DNA of 32,777 nucleotides, from positions 1 through 32,777 of the forward strand of contig JAFZIV010000038.1 in the NCBI GenBank assembly GCA_017554235.1. Reading direction: 5' to 3'. Of the stretch, positions 25,066-32,777 are shown one piece after another. The translations under genes and the position numbers were made by a program. The first letter of the stretch is position 1. Each line of letters opens with the position of its first letter. The notes under the pieces were generated by a model. The model did no database searches, was not told the origin of the DNA, and saw only the letters and a program-made list of their open reading frames with translations. This DNA comes from Selenomonadaceae bacterium. Its GTDB lineage: Bacteria > Bacillota > Negativicutes > Selenomonadales > Selenomonadaceae.

Positions 25066-25522
25066 GTACTTAACCTTAGCGTTCGTACTTATTCTTAGCA
25101 TTATTGGTCATAATTCGACGGTCATTTATGCGGCAATAATCGTCCTAGTTTTAAAAATTATTTCACAAGTCAGCGGACAACCATTTATCTTGGAATGGAT
25201 GGGCAGTCACGGATTAAACTTGGGAATAATAATTTTGACGGCGGCGGTACTTGTCCCAATCGCGGACGGCACGGTTACGATAAGCACGATAATTAATTCG
25301 TTCAAGTCTCCAATAGGAATTGTGGCAGTTATTGCCGGACTTTTAGCAGCAATATCGGGCGGCGTCGGCGTACCGTTAATGCAAACAAATCCCAACGTTA
25401 TACCCGCGCTAATCGTCGGGACAATGGCAGGCGTGTTTTTCTTCAAGGGAATTGCGGTCGGTCCGTTAATAGCGGCAGGATTTACTTACTTCGTTATGTC
25501 GATAATTGAACACTTTAAATAA
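25058..25522 (+). CDS. DUF441 (YeaL-like) membrane protein
   Basis: This small integral membrane protein has 154 residues and four to five hydrophobic helices. The family pattern is visible (LGIIILTAAVLVPIADG, GVPLMQTNPNVIPALIVGT, GVFFFKGIAVGPLIAAG). The family is widespread in Firmicutes and enterobacteria, and its function is unknown. The start ATG 25058 overlaps the stop of the preceding gene (ATGATTGA), indicating translational coupling. A terminator follows 8 nt after the stop. It is the last chromosomal core gene before the mobile region. Confidence 0.9.
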   Translation: MIEYLTLAFVLILSIIGHNSTVIYAAIIVLVLKIISQVSGQPFILEWMGSHGLNLGIIILTAAVLVPIADGTVTISTIINSFKSPIGIVAVIAGLLAAISGGVGVPLMQTNPNVIPALIVGTMAGVFFFKGIAVGPLIAAGFTYFVMSIIEHFK

Positions 25523-25529
25523 AAAAATC

Positions 25530-25557
25530 AGACTCGAAAAATTTTCGGGTCTTTTTT
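25530..25557 (+). terminator. Rho-independent terminator after the DUF441 gene
   Basis: AGACTCGAAAA (25530-25540) pairs with TTTTCGGGTCT (25542-25552) and is followed by TTTTT. It marks the end of the thrS transcription unit. Confidence 0.85.
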
Positions 25558-25659
25558 GTAAATTGTATGTAAATTGTAAAATTAAGTTATAAAAAGCTAT
25601 AAAACATTGTTGATTTTTTAAAGTTTTTTGATAAAATATTTTGAGGGGGGGTGAACTTC

Positions 25660-26280
25660 TTGAAGTATTTTACAATCAATAAATTTTCAAAAATCGTCGG
25701 AGTAACACCGCAAACGTTAAGGAACTGGGATAAAACCGACAAACTTAAACCTCATCACACGACCGAAAACGGATACAGATATTATTCCGAAGAACAATTA
25801 AAGCAAATTTTGAAAACCAAGCTGAAACAAAGAATAGTTATAGGCTATTGCAGAGTTTCAAGCCCCAAACAAAAAGATGATTTAGAGCGGCAAGTTGAAA
25901 ATGTGAAAAAGTATCTTTTGGCACAAGGTAAGTCGTTTGAAATTATCAGTGATGTTGGGTCGGGAATAAACTGTAGACGAAAAGGATTGCTTGAATTACT
26001 CAACAAAATAAATCAAGATGAAGTTGAAAAAATAGTAGTTTTGTACAAGGACAGATTATCGCGTTTTGGATTTGAATTAATTGAATACGTAGCGTCATTG
26101 CACGGGTGCGAGGTTGAAATAATTGATAACACACAAAAGACCGAACATGAAGAACTTGTAGAAGATTTGGTTCAAATAATAACAGTATTCAGTTGTAAGT
26201 TGCAAGGCAAAAGAGCGCGCAAAGCACGTAAGCTTATAAAAGAATTGGTTGGCGGTGAGCAAAATGATGAAGTCATTTAA
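25660..26280 (+). CDS. tnpA: IS607-family serine recombinase (TnpA)
   Basis: This is the transposase of an IS607-type element, 206 residues. It has an N-terminal MerR-like helix-turn-helix (FTINKFSKIVGVTPQTLRNW) for DNA recognition, then a small serine recombinase domain with the catalytic serine in IGYCRVSSPKQKDDLERQ (about residues 64-80) and the arginines in KDRLSRFGFELI. A C-terminal helix is rich in Arg and Lys. I choose TTG 25660, because GAGGGGGG (25643-25650) is then 9 nt away; GTG 25651 would abut it. It overlaps tnpB by 17 nt, the normal arrangement. This gene looks intact, but the element as a whole is broken. Confidence 0.92.
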   Translation: MKYFTINKFSKIVGVTPQTLRNWDKTDKLKPHHTTENGYRYYSEEQLKQILKTKLKQRIVIGYCRVSSPKQKDDLERQVENVKKYLLAQGKSFEIISDVGSGINCRRKGLLELLNKINQDEVEKIVVLYKDRLSRFGFELIEYVASLHGCEVEIIDNTQKTEHEELVEDLVQIITVFSCKLQGKRARKARKLIKELVGGEQNDEVI

Positions 26281-27094
26281 AGTAATGCTGATACCGAACA
26301 AAAGGCAAAGAACAAGACTTTTTCAATTTGCGGGAAGTGCGAGATTTGCGTACAACTGGGCATTAAACAAAGAGATGACCGCTTTTAAAAATGGCGAAAA
26401 ATTCATAAGCATAGATGATTTAAGGAAAGAATTTACGTTGCTTAGGAATTCAGCTGAATACAAATGGCTGAAGAAAATATCAAACAATGTGACAAAGCAA
26501 GAGATAAGAGATTTAGGCAAAGCATACGCAAATTTTTTTGAAAAGCAAGAATCCACGAAAGTAAAATTCACTAAGAAAAAATTAAAACATCTGGCGCGAG
26601 TAGGAAAAAGTCCGACGGTGTACGATATGAACGGACACCCTAAGTTTAAAAGCAAACACAACGGAGATTACAGTTTTTACCAAGATACAGCCAAAATCAA
26701 GATAACCACGACCCACGTCAAACTTGAATCAATCGCGTTAAGTCGAAGAAAAAATCGGCAGAAATTAAATTGTATAAAACTTGCAGAGATTGGAAGATTA
26801 CCGATTGGTGAGAAGTACAAAAATCCGAGAATAAGTTATGATGGGTTAAATTGGTGGTTATCGGTATCGGTAGAATTTGAGTCTAAAAAATCTGAAGGCA
26901 AATTTACAGAAAGTATAGGAATAGATTTAGGGCTGAAAAGCTTGGCGGTATGTTCAGACGGCAGAATTTATCCTAGTATCAATAAAACTAAAACGATAAG
27001 AAAACTTGAAAAGAGACAGCGGCGATTAAATCGCTCAATCTCCAGAAAATATAAAATGAACAGAAAGACCAGCTATAAAAAGTCAAGAAGAAAA
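26264..27094 (+). pseudogene. tnpB: tnpB, 3'-truncated by IS110 insertion
   Basis: TnpB is the RNA-guided nuclease of IS605/IS607 elements. About 277 codons remain: the N-terminal helical part (KVMLIPNKRQRTRLFQFAG) and the start of the split RuvC domain with the first catalytic Asp in IGIDLGLKSLAV (about residue 221), then the arginine-rich region ending SYKKSRRK. The second RuvC acid, the zinc finger and the C-terminal tail are gone, because family similarity stops near 27094 where an antisense IS110 transposase begins. The frame runs on to 27181 through foreign sequence. It cannot be an active nuclease, and its own right-end guide RNA is not seen downstream. Confidence 0.88.
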
Positions 27095-27682
27095 ATGAGC
27101 GGGAACGTAAGGTTGGTTATCACGCATAACAGCAAAAATAATGGAAAGCATTTTATGACAAATATGTCCCATAATGTTTAAATGGTCTCTACCTTCAGCA
27201 TGTTTTCTCTCGTAAAGCTGATGAATGGCAGGGGCGTTAAAAGCGGCAACAAAAGAAGCAAGCCAAATAGCGCGTCGTAAATACGGACTACCGCGTTTCG
27301 ACAAATGACCTTTCGTATTTATAGATTCGCCGGATTGTCTGTTTTTTGGATAAAGCCCGGCGTAAGCTACCAATTTAGGTATAGTGGGGAATTTAGAAAT
27401 ATCGCCACCAATTTCAGAAAAGATAACGGCAACAAGAGTTTTGCCAATACCGGTAATAGTGTGGAGTTTGCAGTCGAAAGTATCGTAAATTTTGGCAATT
27501 TCAGCGTCAAAAATATCAATGGAAACTTCAAAAGATTTAAGTTGTTCAATATATTGCTTGATGATGAGAGAAAGAGAAGAGGAGGCGAGAATAATGCCGA
27601 AAGAATTTCTGGCGAAGTCTTGAATTTGGTAAGCCTTGTCGATACCGAATCTGCCACGACTTGTCTTAGAAAACGTGTTCAT
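27083..27682 (-). pseudogene. IS110-family transposase, C-terminal half only
   Basis: About 199 residues of an IS110-type transposase remain. The Transposase_20 domain is clear (ITGIGKTLVAVIFSEIGGDI, then KLVAYAGLYPKNRQSGE) and holds the catalytic Ser in the block SKRGSPYLRRAIW. The N-terminal RuvC-like DEDD domain is absent: similarity stops near MNTFSKTSRGRFG, beside the IS5-type pseudogene. The stop codon appears to lie in or at the edge of the target tnpB sequence. IS110 elements carry a bridge RNA at one end, but with the 5' side lost here none can be assigned. Confidence 0.85.
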
Positions 27683-27707
27683 AAGTAAAAAAATATGATA
27701 AAATAAA

Positions 27708-28330
27708 ATGGTTATGAGAAAAAAGTATGAGACAGACTTAACGAATAAGCAGTGGGAAGAAATAGAGCCTCTGTTCACAAATATGAGGAAACGGAAAAGG
27801 GAAAAGAGAGAACTGGTCAATGCTGTGTTATATCTGGTGAAAACAGGATGCCAATGGAGAAATTTGCCGCACGATTTTCCACCGGCGTTTACGGTACCAT
27901 CTGGTAAAAGTAACGAGGCAAAAAGCAGGACTTGAAGATAATCCAAAAGAAACATTGATAGACTCGCAGAGCGTGAAGACAGCCGGAGCCAGTGAAGTTC
28001 ACGGATATGACGGGGGAAAAAAACGAAAGGGATAAAGAGACAAATAGTAACAGATGAAATAGGGAATCTGTTAAGTGTAGTGGTACACGCGGCAGATTTA
28101 CACGACACAAAAGTAGGAATTAAAGAAATTTATTGCGGATGGGGGATATAGGAAAACATTAAAACACGAATTTAAAGTGATAGCTAAACGTTGGAAAGGA
28201 CATTGTCGTGGTTAAATCATTCCAAGAGTTAAGAATATAGCTGTAAATCCGCAGAGACTATGGTCAAAATTTCTCATATTCATATTTTGCTTAAACGTTT
28301 ATGAACACGCATTCTTAGAAAATACGAGAG
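27708..28330 (+). pseudogene. IS5-family transposase, decayed
   Basis: The N-terminal part reads [17 protein letters not shown] and [12 protein letters not shown], the DUF4096 lead of IS5-type transposases. The DDE domain resumes in another frame with LIDSQSVKTAG. It then needs a shift in the A-run near 28018-28024 to continue as KRQIVTDEIGNLLSVVVHAADLHDTK. A segment between the two blocks (near 27890) is deleted, and stops occur near 28148 and 28216. At least one deletion, one frameshift and several nonsense changes make it inactive. It sits at the broken end of the IS110 gene. Confidence 0.85.
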
Positions 28331-28453
28331 TCGAGAGTGTCAGCGATTTTGAGTAAGTGATTTTAAAGTTAGCATACTGGAGAGATTCGGCATCGGACTT
28401 ATACAAAACGGGTTACACAGTCGAGGATAAAACCTTTGGGGCTGAGTATTAAG

Positions 28454-28560
28454 GCTTTTCCTTGTATTCCCGATAAATCCAATTCCGTCAAAATTCATGC
28501 CTTTGACAAGGAACTTTACAAATCAAGAAATATTATCGAATGTTTTTTTCAGCGTATCCT
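28454..28560 (+). pseudogene. IS5-type transposase, C-terminal fragment
   Basis: A short open stretch reads CIPDKSNSVKIHAFDKELYK followed by SRNIIECFFQRI. This is the IS5-family region around the third catalytic acid (Glu in the NIIECFF block). Nothing before or after it fits in frame, so it is a fragment, either the distal part of the preceding pseudogene after rearrangement or of another copy. Confidence 0.65.
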
Positions 28561-28770
28561 CTTCAAATTTTGGAACTTTTCCTGTCAATCTTTTTATTTT
28601 ACTCCAGACGTAATTTACATAGTTGTAATAAAGAAACGGAATAACTGGATTGTAAATCCACGCCTGTATTTCTTTCTCAAAAAGTTTTTTATTGCGCAGA
28701 GCAAAATATCATGCATATGCATAATAACACAACTTTTGCAGTTACTTATGCGTCATTGTTTTTTTATGTA

Positions 28771-29315
28771 AGAACCTCTGTGTTACTTCAAGCTCTGTTA
28801 CCATAAAATTTCCTTTTTGCTTGATTTGGTATTTAATAAAAATTTCCGTGTTAAATTTTTTATTCTCTTTACGCCTTTTTGATTTGTTGATTTATTTCGT
28901 TAATTTAAAATGCCAGTGCGTTTTTTTTTATTTTTTGATTTTTTTCATGTATTTTGGTTGTGACATTCGTAGCTTGTACTAATCGTTCGTTCTTTTAGTG
29001 CGTAGGGCGGTGCCGCCGCGTAGTTTTAAAACGAAGCGTAGCGTCCGCCCGTTGCGCTACATTGTCTACTGGGTCTACAATGTTTAAGGGTTTTGGCGGG
29101 GGTCTGAAAAAGCTAGGCGTGGTGCGGGCTTCAGCCCACTTTTTGAGGACGAGAAAATAACACTATTTCCAGTGCAAGACCACATCTAACTATTCGGGGC
29201 ATTTTTGCCTTATTGTTAGACAATTAAGCGTAATTTTGTTAAGTTGTCTGAATAGTCACGTGAAAATAAAGAAGTTGTCAGAAAATTAACTGATAGCCCA
29301 CACTATACCTTGATA
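28771..29315. other. Gene-free region with palindromes and possible iterons
   Basis: There is no supported gene in this roughly 540-nt gap. It holds three GCGTAG copies around a GGCGGTGCCGCC palindrome (28999-29041), and ACATTGT and ACAATGT as an inverted repeat near 29060-29084. A hairpin with GGGCT/AGCCC and a T-run (29122-29144) may be a plus-strand terminator. Three copies of an A(A/G)TTGTC-type word lie at 29215-29225 (inverted), 29241-29255 and 29272-29287. The last group lies just downstream of the Rep-like gene. Confidence 0.5.
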
Positions 29316-30290
29316 TTAAATTGTATGGAATTTATACACAATAGCGGATTTTAAATATTTCAGACAATTCAGTAAAAAAGAAATACCGTAAAAACCATTG
29401 CCGCTAGTTTTCTTTGTAAGACGGAAAGTCTTAATAAAATTTTCATTCTTCAGATGCTCAAAAAGGTTAATGACAGCGTCACGCGCATATTTTTTACTTT
29501 TAAAATTTGCTTTGTCGAGATGACATCTTTGGAATATGTCGTTAAAAGTAATGGTAGCAGTCATCTTGTGAGAGATGATTTCGATAATACGGCGGAGAAC
29601 ATAATTTTTGATAGAAATAATGAGAGGAGTATTGTTTTGGTTGGGAATGTTAAGAAGGTCAGAAGGATAACGAAGAATTTGCTTTTTTGAATCGGCAACG
29701 TCGAAGAAAGGACTGAGCCTGTCAAAGAAAATGATGTTATTAATTTGCCCATTAATAGTAACTTCAGCGCGACAGCAGGGAAGGAAAGAGGATTCAACAA
29801 TTTTGGCGTAGTCATAATGAAGTAAAGGAAAAGACTGAGTAGTATCGCATTTAATGGTGGCAGCGAGCAATTTACTGATGCTGTGAAGAATAGAGGCTTT
29901 TTGATTTTTGCTGGGGTTTATATCGCCATACTCGACTTTGCCAATTAAAGCGCGGAATATGATAGAAACGGTAGTGTAAAGATTACCGGCAAGATATTCG
30001 CCGGTGCAGACGGAAAGGACAGCGCGGTCAAATTCGTTGAAAGGGTCTTCGTAGGGACATACAAAAGAATAAGGAGTGGTAATTTTGCCATGCTTGGGGT
30101 GATTAAGAGTTTCGACGATGTTAAAAGGAGTGCCGTTGCGCAACTGATTATAGGTTTCGGAGCTGAAGCCGAAAATTTTTTTAACGGCTTTATCGTTGAT
30201 TTCAATACGGGTACGGGTGGGGTAAAGCTGAATGTTTTTAATCTTCTTTGAGATAGTGTTGCGGTCGATAAATTCAATATCGTTGTCCAT
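29316..30290 (-). CDS. Rep-like protein of a mobile replicon (unassigned)
   Basis: This 324-residue protein is translated from ATG 30290 after AAGAGGTG, 13 nt behind the helicase gene on the same strand. I recognise no catalytic motif. The middle part (FDRAVLSVCTGEYLAGN, VSIIFRALIGK) and the basic C-terminal half with a TITFNDIF region and KYARDAVINLFEHLKNENF look like tandem winged-helix DNA-binding folds, as in plasmid-type replication initiators. Its position directly after a DnaB-like helicase and before possible iterons supports a replication role. This is inference from context and fold impression. The protein is neither truncated nor frameshifted. Confidence 0.6.
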   Translation of the reverse strand: MDNDIEFIDRNTISKKIKNIQLYPTRTRIEINDKAVKKIFGFSSETYNQLRNGTPFNIVETLNHPKHGKITTPYSFVCPYEDPFNEFDRAVLSVCTGEYLAGNLYTTVSIIFRALIGKVEYGDINPSKNQKASILHSISKLLAATIKCDTTQSFPLLHYDYAKIVESSFLPCCRAEVTINGQINNIIFFDRLSPFFDVADSKKQILRYPSDLLNIPNQNNTPLIISIKNYVLRRIIEIISHKMTATITFNDIFQRCHLDKANFKSKKYARDAVINLFEHLKNENFIKTFRLTKKTSGNGFYGISFLLNCLKYLKSAIVYKFHTI

Positions 30291-30303
30291 TTTTATACAC
30301 CTC

Positions 30304-31737
30304 TTAAAATTCTTTTTTATGGTCAATATTCAGATTGGTATCAACAGAGTTAAAAACGTTACAGGGCTCGAAATAATCATGGGCGGAGAAATAATAGAAA
30401 AAGCAGTCGTAATTATTACCCTGACGATTCTTAAGGCACTTAAGTTGAACGTGACGAGGTTGTTCTTTTTTAGCCCCCTCAATTTTTTTACGAGCATCGG
30501 AAATATTGTCGCCTTTGAGATTGTTTACGACATTAAGTTGTAAAGCCCAAACGACATCAGCGGAATATTCGATATTGCCGGATTCCTTGAAGGATTCAAA
30601 AGAAACAGGCTTAGCATAGTTGTCGCGATTAAAAGAAGAAACGACGATGAAAGTAGTATTGGTCTCACGTTGAAAAGTTTTAAGCTTATGAACAATATCG
30701 TCGATGCGCATTCTATTGGAAAAATAGTTGTCGGAAGTAACGGAAGGAACAATTTGAAGATAGTCAAGACAGACGACAGGAGATTTAGATTTATCGGAGC
30801 AGAAAGGTTTAATGAGGCGGAGCATATCGTCAACAGATTCATCACGAAGTTCAAAAAGATTAACGCCTTTCAAATTTTTGTCCGAACAAAGTTGAATTAA
30901 AAGAGACTCAAAAGAATCGGAATGTGCGCCGCGCCGAATATCGGAAGAAGTTAAGGTAGAAGAACGGTCTTGGAGGAAAAGCTGTTTAGAAAGAGATTTG
31001 GAATACAATTCGAGGGCGGACATTTCATAGGAGCAAAAAATACAAGATTCGCCATTGTGAGCGAGCTGGTCTAAGAGTTGCCAGCAGAAAGTCGTTTTAC
31101 CAGCGGCAGGAGTAGCCCCTACAACGTAAAGACCGGGACTAAAAATCTGATTAAGGTCAATATTGGAAAAGCCAGTAACACGAGTAGAATAAAGTTTATT
31201 TTTCTCAATATCACGAGTAATGCGGTTATTTAAGTAAAAGGTGGGAGTAATTAAAGAAGGAGGAGCGGCGTTATCGTTGATGATACGAAAAGCCGATTCG
31301 GTATCGACTAAAAGTTTTTGAGTATCAAGAGAAGAGTCAGAAAAGTCACGTTGAAGTTTAGAAGCGAGAAAAAGCATTTGTCTGCGGATAGAAAAATCTT
31401 TGATGACGTTAGCTTGCTGAATGGAATAGGCGGTAGTAAAAGCAACTTCGCCGAGAGACAAAACAGTTTCCTTGAAAACAAATTCGTTATCTTTGAAAAG
31501 TTTGTGCTTTTTAATGTCGTTGAAGATGAGCAACATATTGGGAGCGATGCCGCGTTGGAAAAGGTCAAGGATAGTCTGATAAATAAGTTTGTGAACGGGG
31601 GAATAGAAATCGTCAGGCTTGAGAATAGAGGCGACCTTAGGAATAATGAGACCGTCTTTAAGGCAAAGAGAACCGAGCAATTCCAATTCCATAGAAGTAT
31701 CGTGGGGAAGTGGAATGGAATCGTGAGGACTAAGCAT
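30304..31737 (-). CDS. DnaB-like replicative helicase of a mobile replicon
   Basis: This is a hexameric 5'-3' DNA helicase, 477 residues from ATG 31737. The N-terminal DnaB domain (about 1-110) reads HDTSMELELLGSLCLKDGLI, similar to the chromosomal protein's opening. The C-terminal RecA-like domain has Walker A VVGATPAAGKTTFCWQLL (about 195-212), the segment CIFCSYEMSALEL, Walker B VVCLDYLQIV, and motif RQRETN-like QRETNTTFIVVSSFNRD. It diverges strongly from housekeeping DnaB and forms a minus-strand pair with the Rep-like gene, which points to a plasmid, phage or integrative element origin. Its ribosome binding site AAAGGAG lies inside a small hairpin. Confidence 0.88.
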   Translation of the reverse strand: MLSPHDSIPLPHDTSMELELLGSLCLKDGLIIPKVASILKPDDFYSPVHKLIYQTILDLFQRGIAPNMLLIFNDIKKHKLFKDNEFVFKETVLSLGEVAFTTAYSIQQANVIKDFSIRRQMLFLASKLQRDFSDSSLDTQKLLVDTESAFRIINDNAAPPSLITPTFYLNNRITRDIEKNKLYSTRVTGFSNIDLNQIFSPGLYVVGATPAAGKTTFCWQLLDQLAHNGESCIFCSYEMSALELYSKSLSKQLFLQDRSSTLTSSDIRRGAHSDSFESLLIQLCSDKNLKGVNLFELRDESVDDMLRLIKPFCSDKSKSPVVCLDYLQIVPSVTSDNYFSNRMRIDDIVHKLKTFQRETNTTFIVVSSFNRDNYAKPVSFESFKESGNIEYSADVVWALQLNVVNNLKGDNISDARKKIEGAKKEQPRHVQLKCLKNRQGNNYDCFFYYFSAHDYFEPCNVFNSVDTNLNIDHKKEF

Positions 31738-31744
31738 AAAAAAT

Positions 31745-31761
31745 CTCCTTTCAAAAAGGAG
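31745..31761 (-). promoter_or_regulatory. Hairpin enclosing the helicase ribosome binding site
   Basis: On the minus strand CTCCTTT pairs with AAAGGAG (7 bp, 3-nt loop). The AAAGGAG is the Shine-Dalgarno sequence 7 nt before the start codon at 31737, so folding would hide it from the ribosome. Confidence 0.6.
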
Positions 31762-31950
31762 TAGTTTGACGAAAAAGGCGCAGAAAAGTAGTTGCAAAAA
31801 AAGCGATAGTTTGATAGAATAAAAATAATAAACGCCAAAACGGTAAAACTACTCGTGGTAAATGTTTAAATTCTCAAAACTAATTTTACCACAAAGGAGG
31901 TGGTTAAGTCTATGGTGCTTTTTATTTTTAGGAAAAAATTTTTCAGGTAA

Positions 31951-31972
31951 TAAAAAAACGCCCGAAGGCGTT
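31951..31972 (-). terminator. Rho-independent terminator of the ImmA-like gene
   Basis: On the minus strand AACGCC, loop TTCG, GGCGTT is followed by TTTTT, 15 nt after the stop codon of the ImmA-like gene. Confidence 0.85.
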
Positions 31973-31987
31973 AAAAAGGTCATAGTT

Positions 31988-32527
31988 TCAAAACGACGAG
32001 TTAAGCTTAGTATAAACAAACTGATAACGAGGTTGATTTTTTGCAAAATCAGACCAATCTAAAAATTTGTCGTGTTTTAATCTTCCAATAACAATATATG
32101 AAGCAATGTCAATATCGTCAGCAAATTTTTGTATAGCTGGAAAAGAAAAGTCTTTTTTAGCGATAAATTTGTTATAAGCTACCGATGGAATAAGCTGATT
32201 TTTAGCAAACTCATCGGCAAGTTTTTCTTCCTCTGAAGTAGACCGTCCTAATGATAAGATTGCGGAATTTTTAGCAGCATAAGTTAAGTATGGAAAGACT
32301 GTTTTTTTATGAAGAATATGGTTTATTTCGTGAAATAGTGTAAACCAAAACTTAGCGGCATCTCGTCCCCTGTCATTTATCAGCAACATTACTTTGTTAT
32401 TATTAAGCCATTGAACTGCGCCATTTAAGCCGGAATTTTTCATATAAGGTAAAGCAACTAGTGCAATGCCGCATTCAAAAAATATTTGCCTAATTTTTAT
32501 AAAAGCATCTGATAAATTATCTCTAGG
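31988..32527 (-). pseudogene. ImmA/IrrE-family metallopeptidase, 5'-truncated
   Basis: The reading frame is open from about 32527 to the stop at 31988 (about 179 codons). It shows the zinc peptidase motif FHEINHILHK with the downstream glutamates in EEEKLADEFAKNQLIP. The segment RQIFFECGIALVALPYMKNSG upstream of the first ATG (32443) belongs to the same domain, so the ATG is internal and the true N-terminus, probably an XRE-type DNA-binding domain as in HigA/ImmA proteins, is missing. The frame meets a transposase remnant and a possible IS end (GGTAGTGTTCACACT, 32526-32540) at its 5' side. Such peptidases cleave repressors in integrative elements or serve in toxin-antitoxin pairs. Likely inactivated. 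Confidence 0.75.
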
Positions 32528-32533
32528 TAGTGT

Positions 32534-32648
32534 TCACACTAAAGAATCAATCACAATAGCAAAGAGAATAAACCCCTCAAAGACTACGTCTAACTTATCG
32601 TAACGCGTAAAAACTCGACGAAACCGTTTTATTCTTCTAGAGCGTGTT
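32534..32648 (-). pseudogene. IS5-type transposase C-terminal fragment (second)
   Basis: The end of a minus-strand frame reads RRIKRFRRVFTRYDKLDVVF and then FILFAIVIDSLV before the stop. This is the typical final segment of an IS5-family transposase (RFRRxxTRYDKL followed by a hydrophobic helix). The upstream residues of the same frame do not fit; they are the other frame of the neighbouring transposase end. Only the last 35 codons or so remain. Confidence 0.65.
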
Positions 32649-32654
32649 GAATAA

Positions 32655-32777
32655 CTAAAGCCACAAAAAAATCGAAGCCAAATAAACAAAAGATAAAAAT
32701 CGAGTGGCAAGTTTATCAAAGCGTGTAGCGATATGGCGGTTATCTTTCAAGTGTCCAATGCGTGATTTATATTTTTC
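32655..32777 (-). pseudogene. IS5-type transposase 3' end (continues past window)
   Basis: The minus-strand frame enters from the right edge and ends at TAG 32655-32657. It reads IGHLKDNRHIATRFDKLATR followed by a hydrophobic helix ending IFLWL, the conserved C-terminus of IS5-type transposases. The rest of the gene lies beyond the window, so whether it is intact cannot be told; I list it as partial. Confidence 0.65.

Larger units (their letters stand above)
25643..28560. mobile_element. Nested insertion-sequence cluster (IS607 / IS110 / IS5-type)
   Basis: This stretch is a stack of elements. An IS607-type pair (serine recombinase plus tnpB) is cut within tnpB near 27094 by an IS110-family transposase fragment on the opposite strand. 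That fragment is itself cut near 27685-27705 by an IS5-type transposase pseudogene on the plus strand, and a second IS5-type C-terminus follows at 28454-28560. IS607 elements have no inverted repeats, so the left boundary is only approximate (between the terminator at 25557 and the recombinase). Confidence 0.8.

Noticed and set aside
27305-27688. Plus-strand ORF opposite the IS110 transposase
   Set aside because: It is the antisense shadow of the recognisable IS110 reading frame.
28436-28771. 111-residue ORF on the plus strand
   Set aside because: Only a short piece matches an IS5-type transposase C-terminus; the remainder has no family or codon support and no ribosome binding site.
31318-31764. 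Plus-strand ORF opposite the DnaB-like gene
   Set aside because: Antisense shadow of the helicase N-terminal region, without recognisable domain.
31890-31955. Small plus-strand ORF with a strong AAAGGAGGTGG site, resembling holin-like toxin loci
   Set aside because: It would encode only about 12 residues with no toxin-like hydrophobic helix; at most a decayed remnant.
1-32777. CRISPR arrays, tRNA or rRNA genes
   Set aside because: No regularly spaced repeats and no cloverleaf-like or rRNA-like segments were seen in any gap between genes.

Overview
The window reads as a chromosome segment of a low-to-moderate GC Firmicute. I favour a Negativicute-type (Selenomonadales-like) anaerobe because a Firmicute gene set (ctsR, tmcAL, yebC-ruvC-ruvA, DUF441) sits next to periplasmic-style adaptor proteins. 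This placement is inferred from gene content and no 16S gene is present. Many genes start with TTG (at 1215, 7766, 16726, 21573 and 25660).

Layout. 1-196: the right end of a TnpB-type transposon relic that still folds as a guide-RNA (omegaRNA/reRNA)-like scaffold. 197-3089: a sugar-binding lipoprotein, tmcAL, and a convergent exported nitroreductase whose 3' end overlaps tmcAL. 3203-10507: a membrane-fusion adaptor and a complete three-gene NHLM-type peptide exporter (HlyD-like adaptor, C39 peptidase-ABC, second ABC protein). The three NHLM genes are bracketed by two copies of a three-hairpin repeat, and I see no precursor peptide. 10672-16153: yebC, ruvC, ruvA (no ruvB), hypF (carrying two heptanucleotide tandem repeats), ctsR and cobM/cbiF. 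16218-16710: a strong promoter and a roughly 450-nt noncoding RNA whose 3' third is a second copy of the omegaRNA-like element. 16726-25522: rseP, a Bcr/CflA efflux pump, a chemotaxis receptor, an exported VWA protein, ispG, thrS (lacking the TGS domain), an exported protein and a DUF441 membrane protein. 25560-28560: nested, decayed insertion sequences (IS607 cut by IS110, which is cut by IS5-type pieces). 28771-32777: a minus-strand replication module (DnaB-like helicase plus a Rep-like protein, with possible iterons), then a 5'-truncated ImmA/IrrE peptidase gene and two IS5-type transposase 3' ends at the window edge.

How it works together. The core genes are housekeeping: tRNA modification and charging, recombination, isoprenoid and corrin synthesis, and envelope proteolysis. 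The accessory parts are the peptide exporter and the mobile-element region. The most interesting signal is the pair of omegaRNA-like elements without a tnpB. The 3' scaffold is identical over 49 nt. The upstream stems differ by base changes that keep pairing. The TnpB reading frame is open only for a short tail in copy 1 and is broken in copy 2. Both copies sit just upstream of the start codon of an unrelated gene (a sugar-binding lipoprotein and rseP). This is what decayed ends retained for their RNA, or domesticated guide RNAs, would look like. I cannot exclude simple relics.
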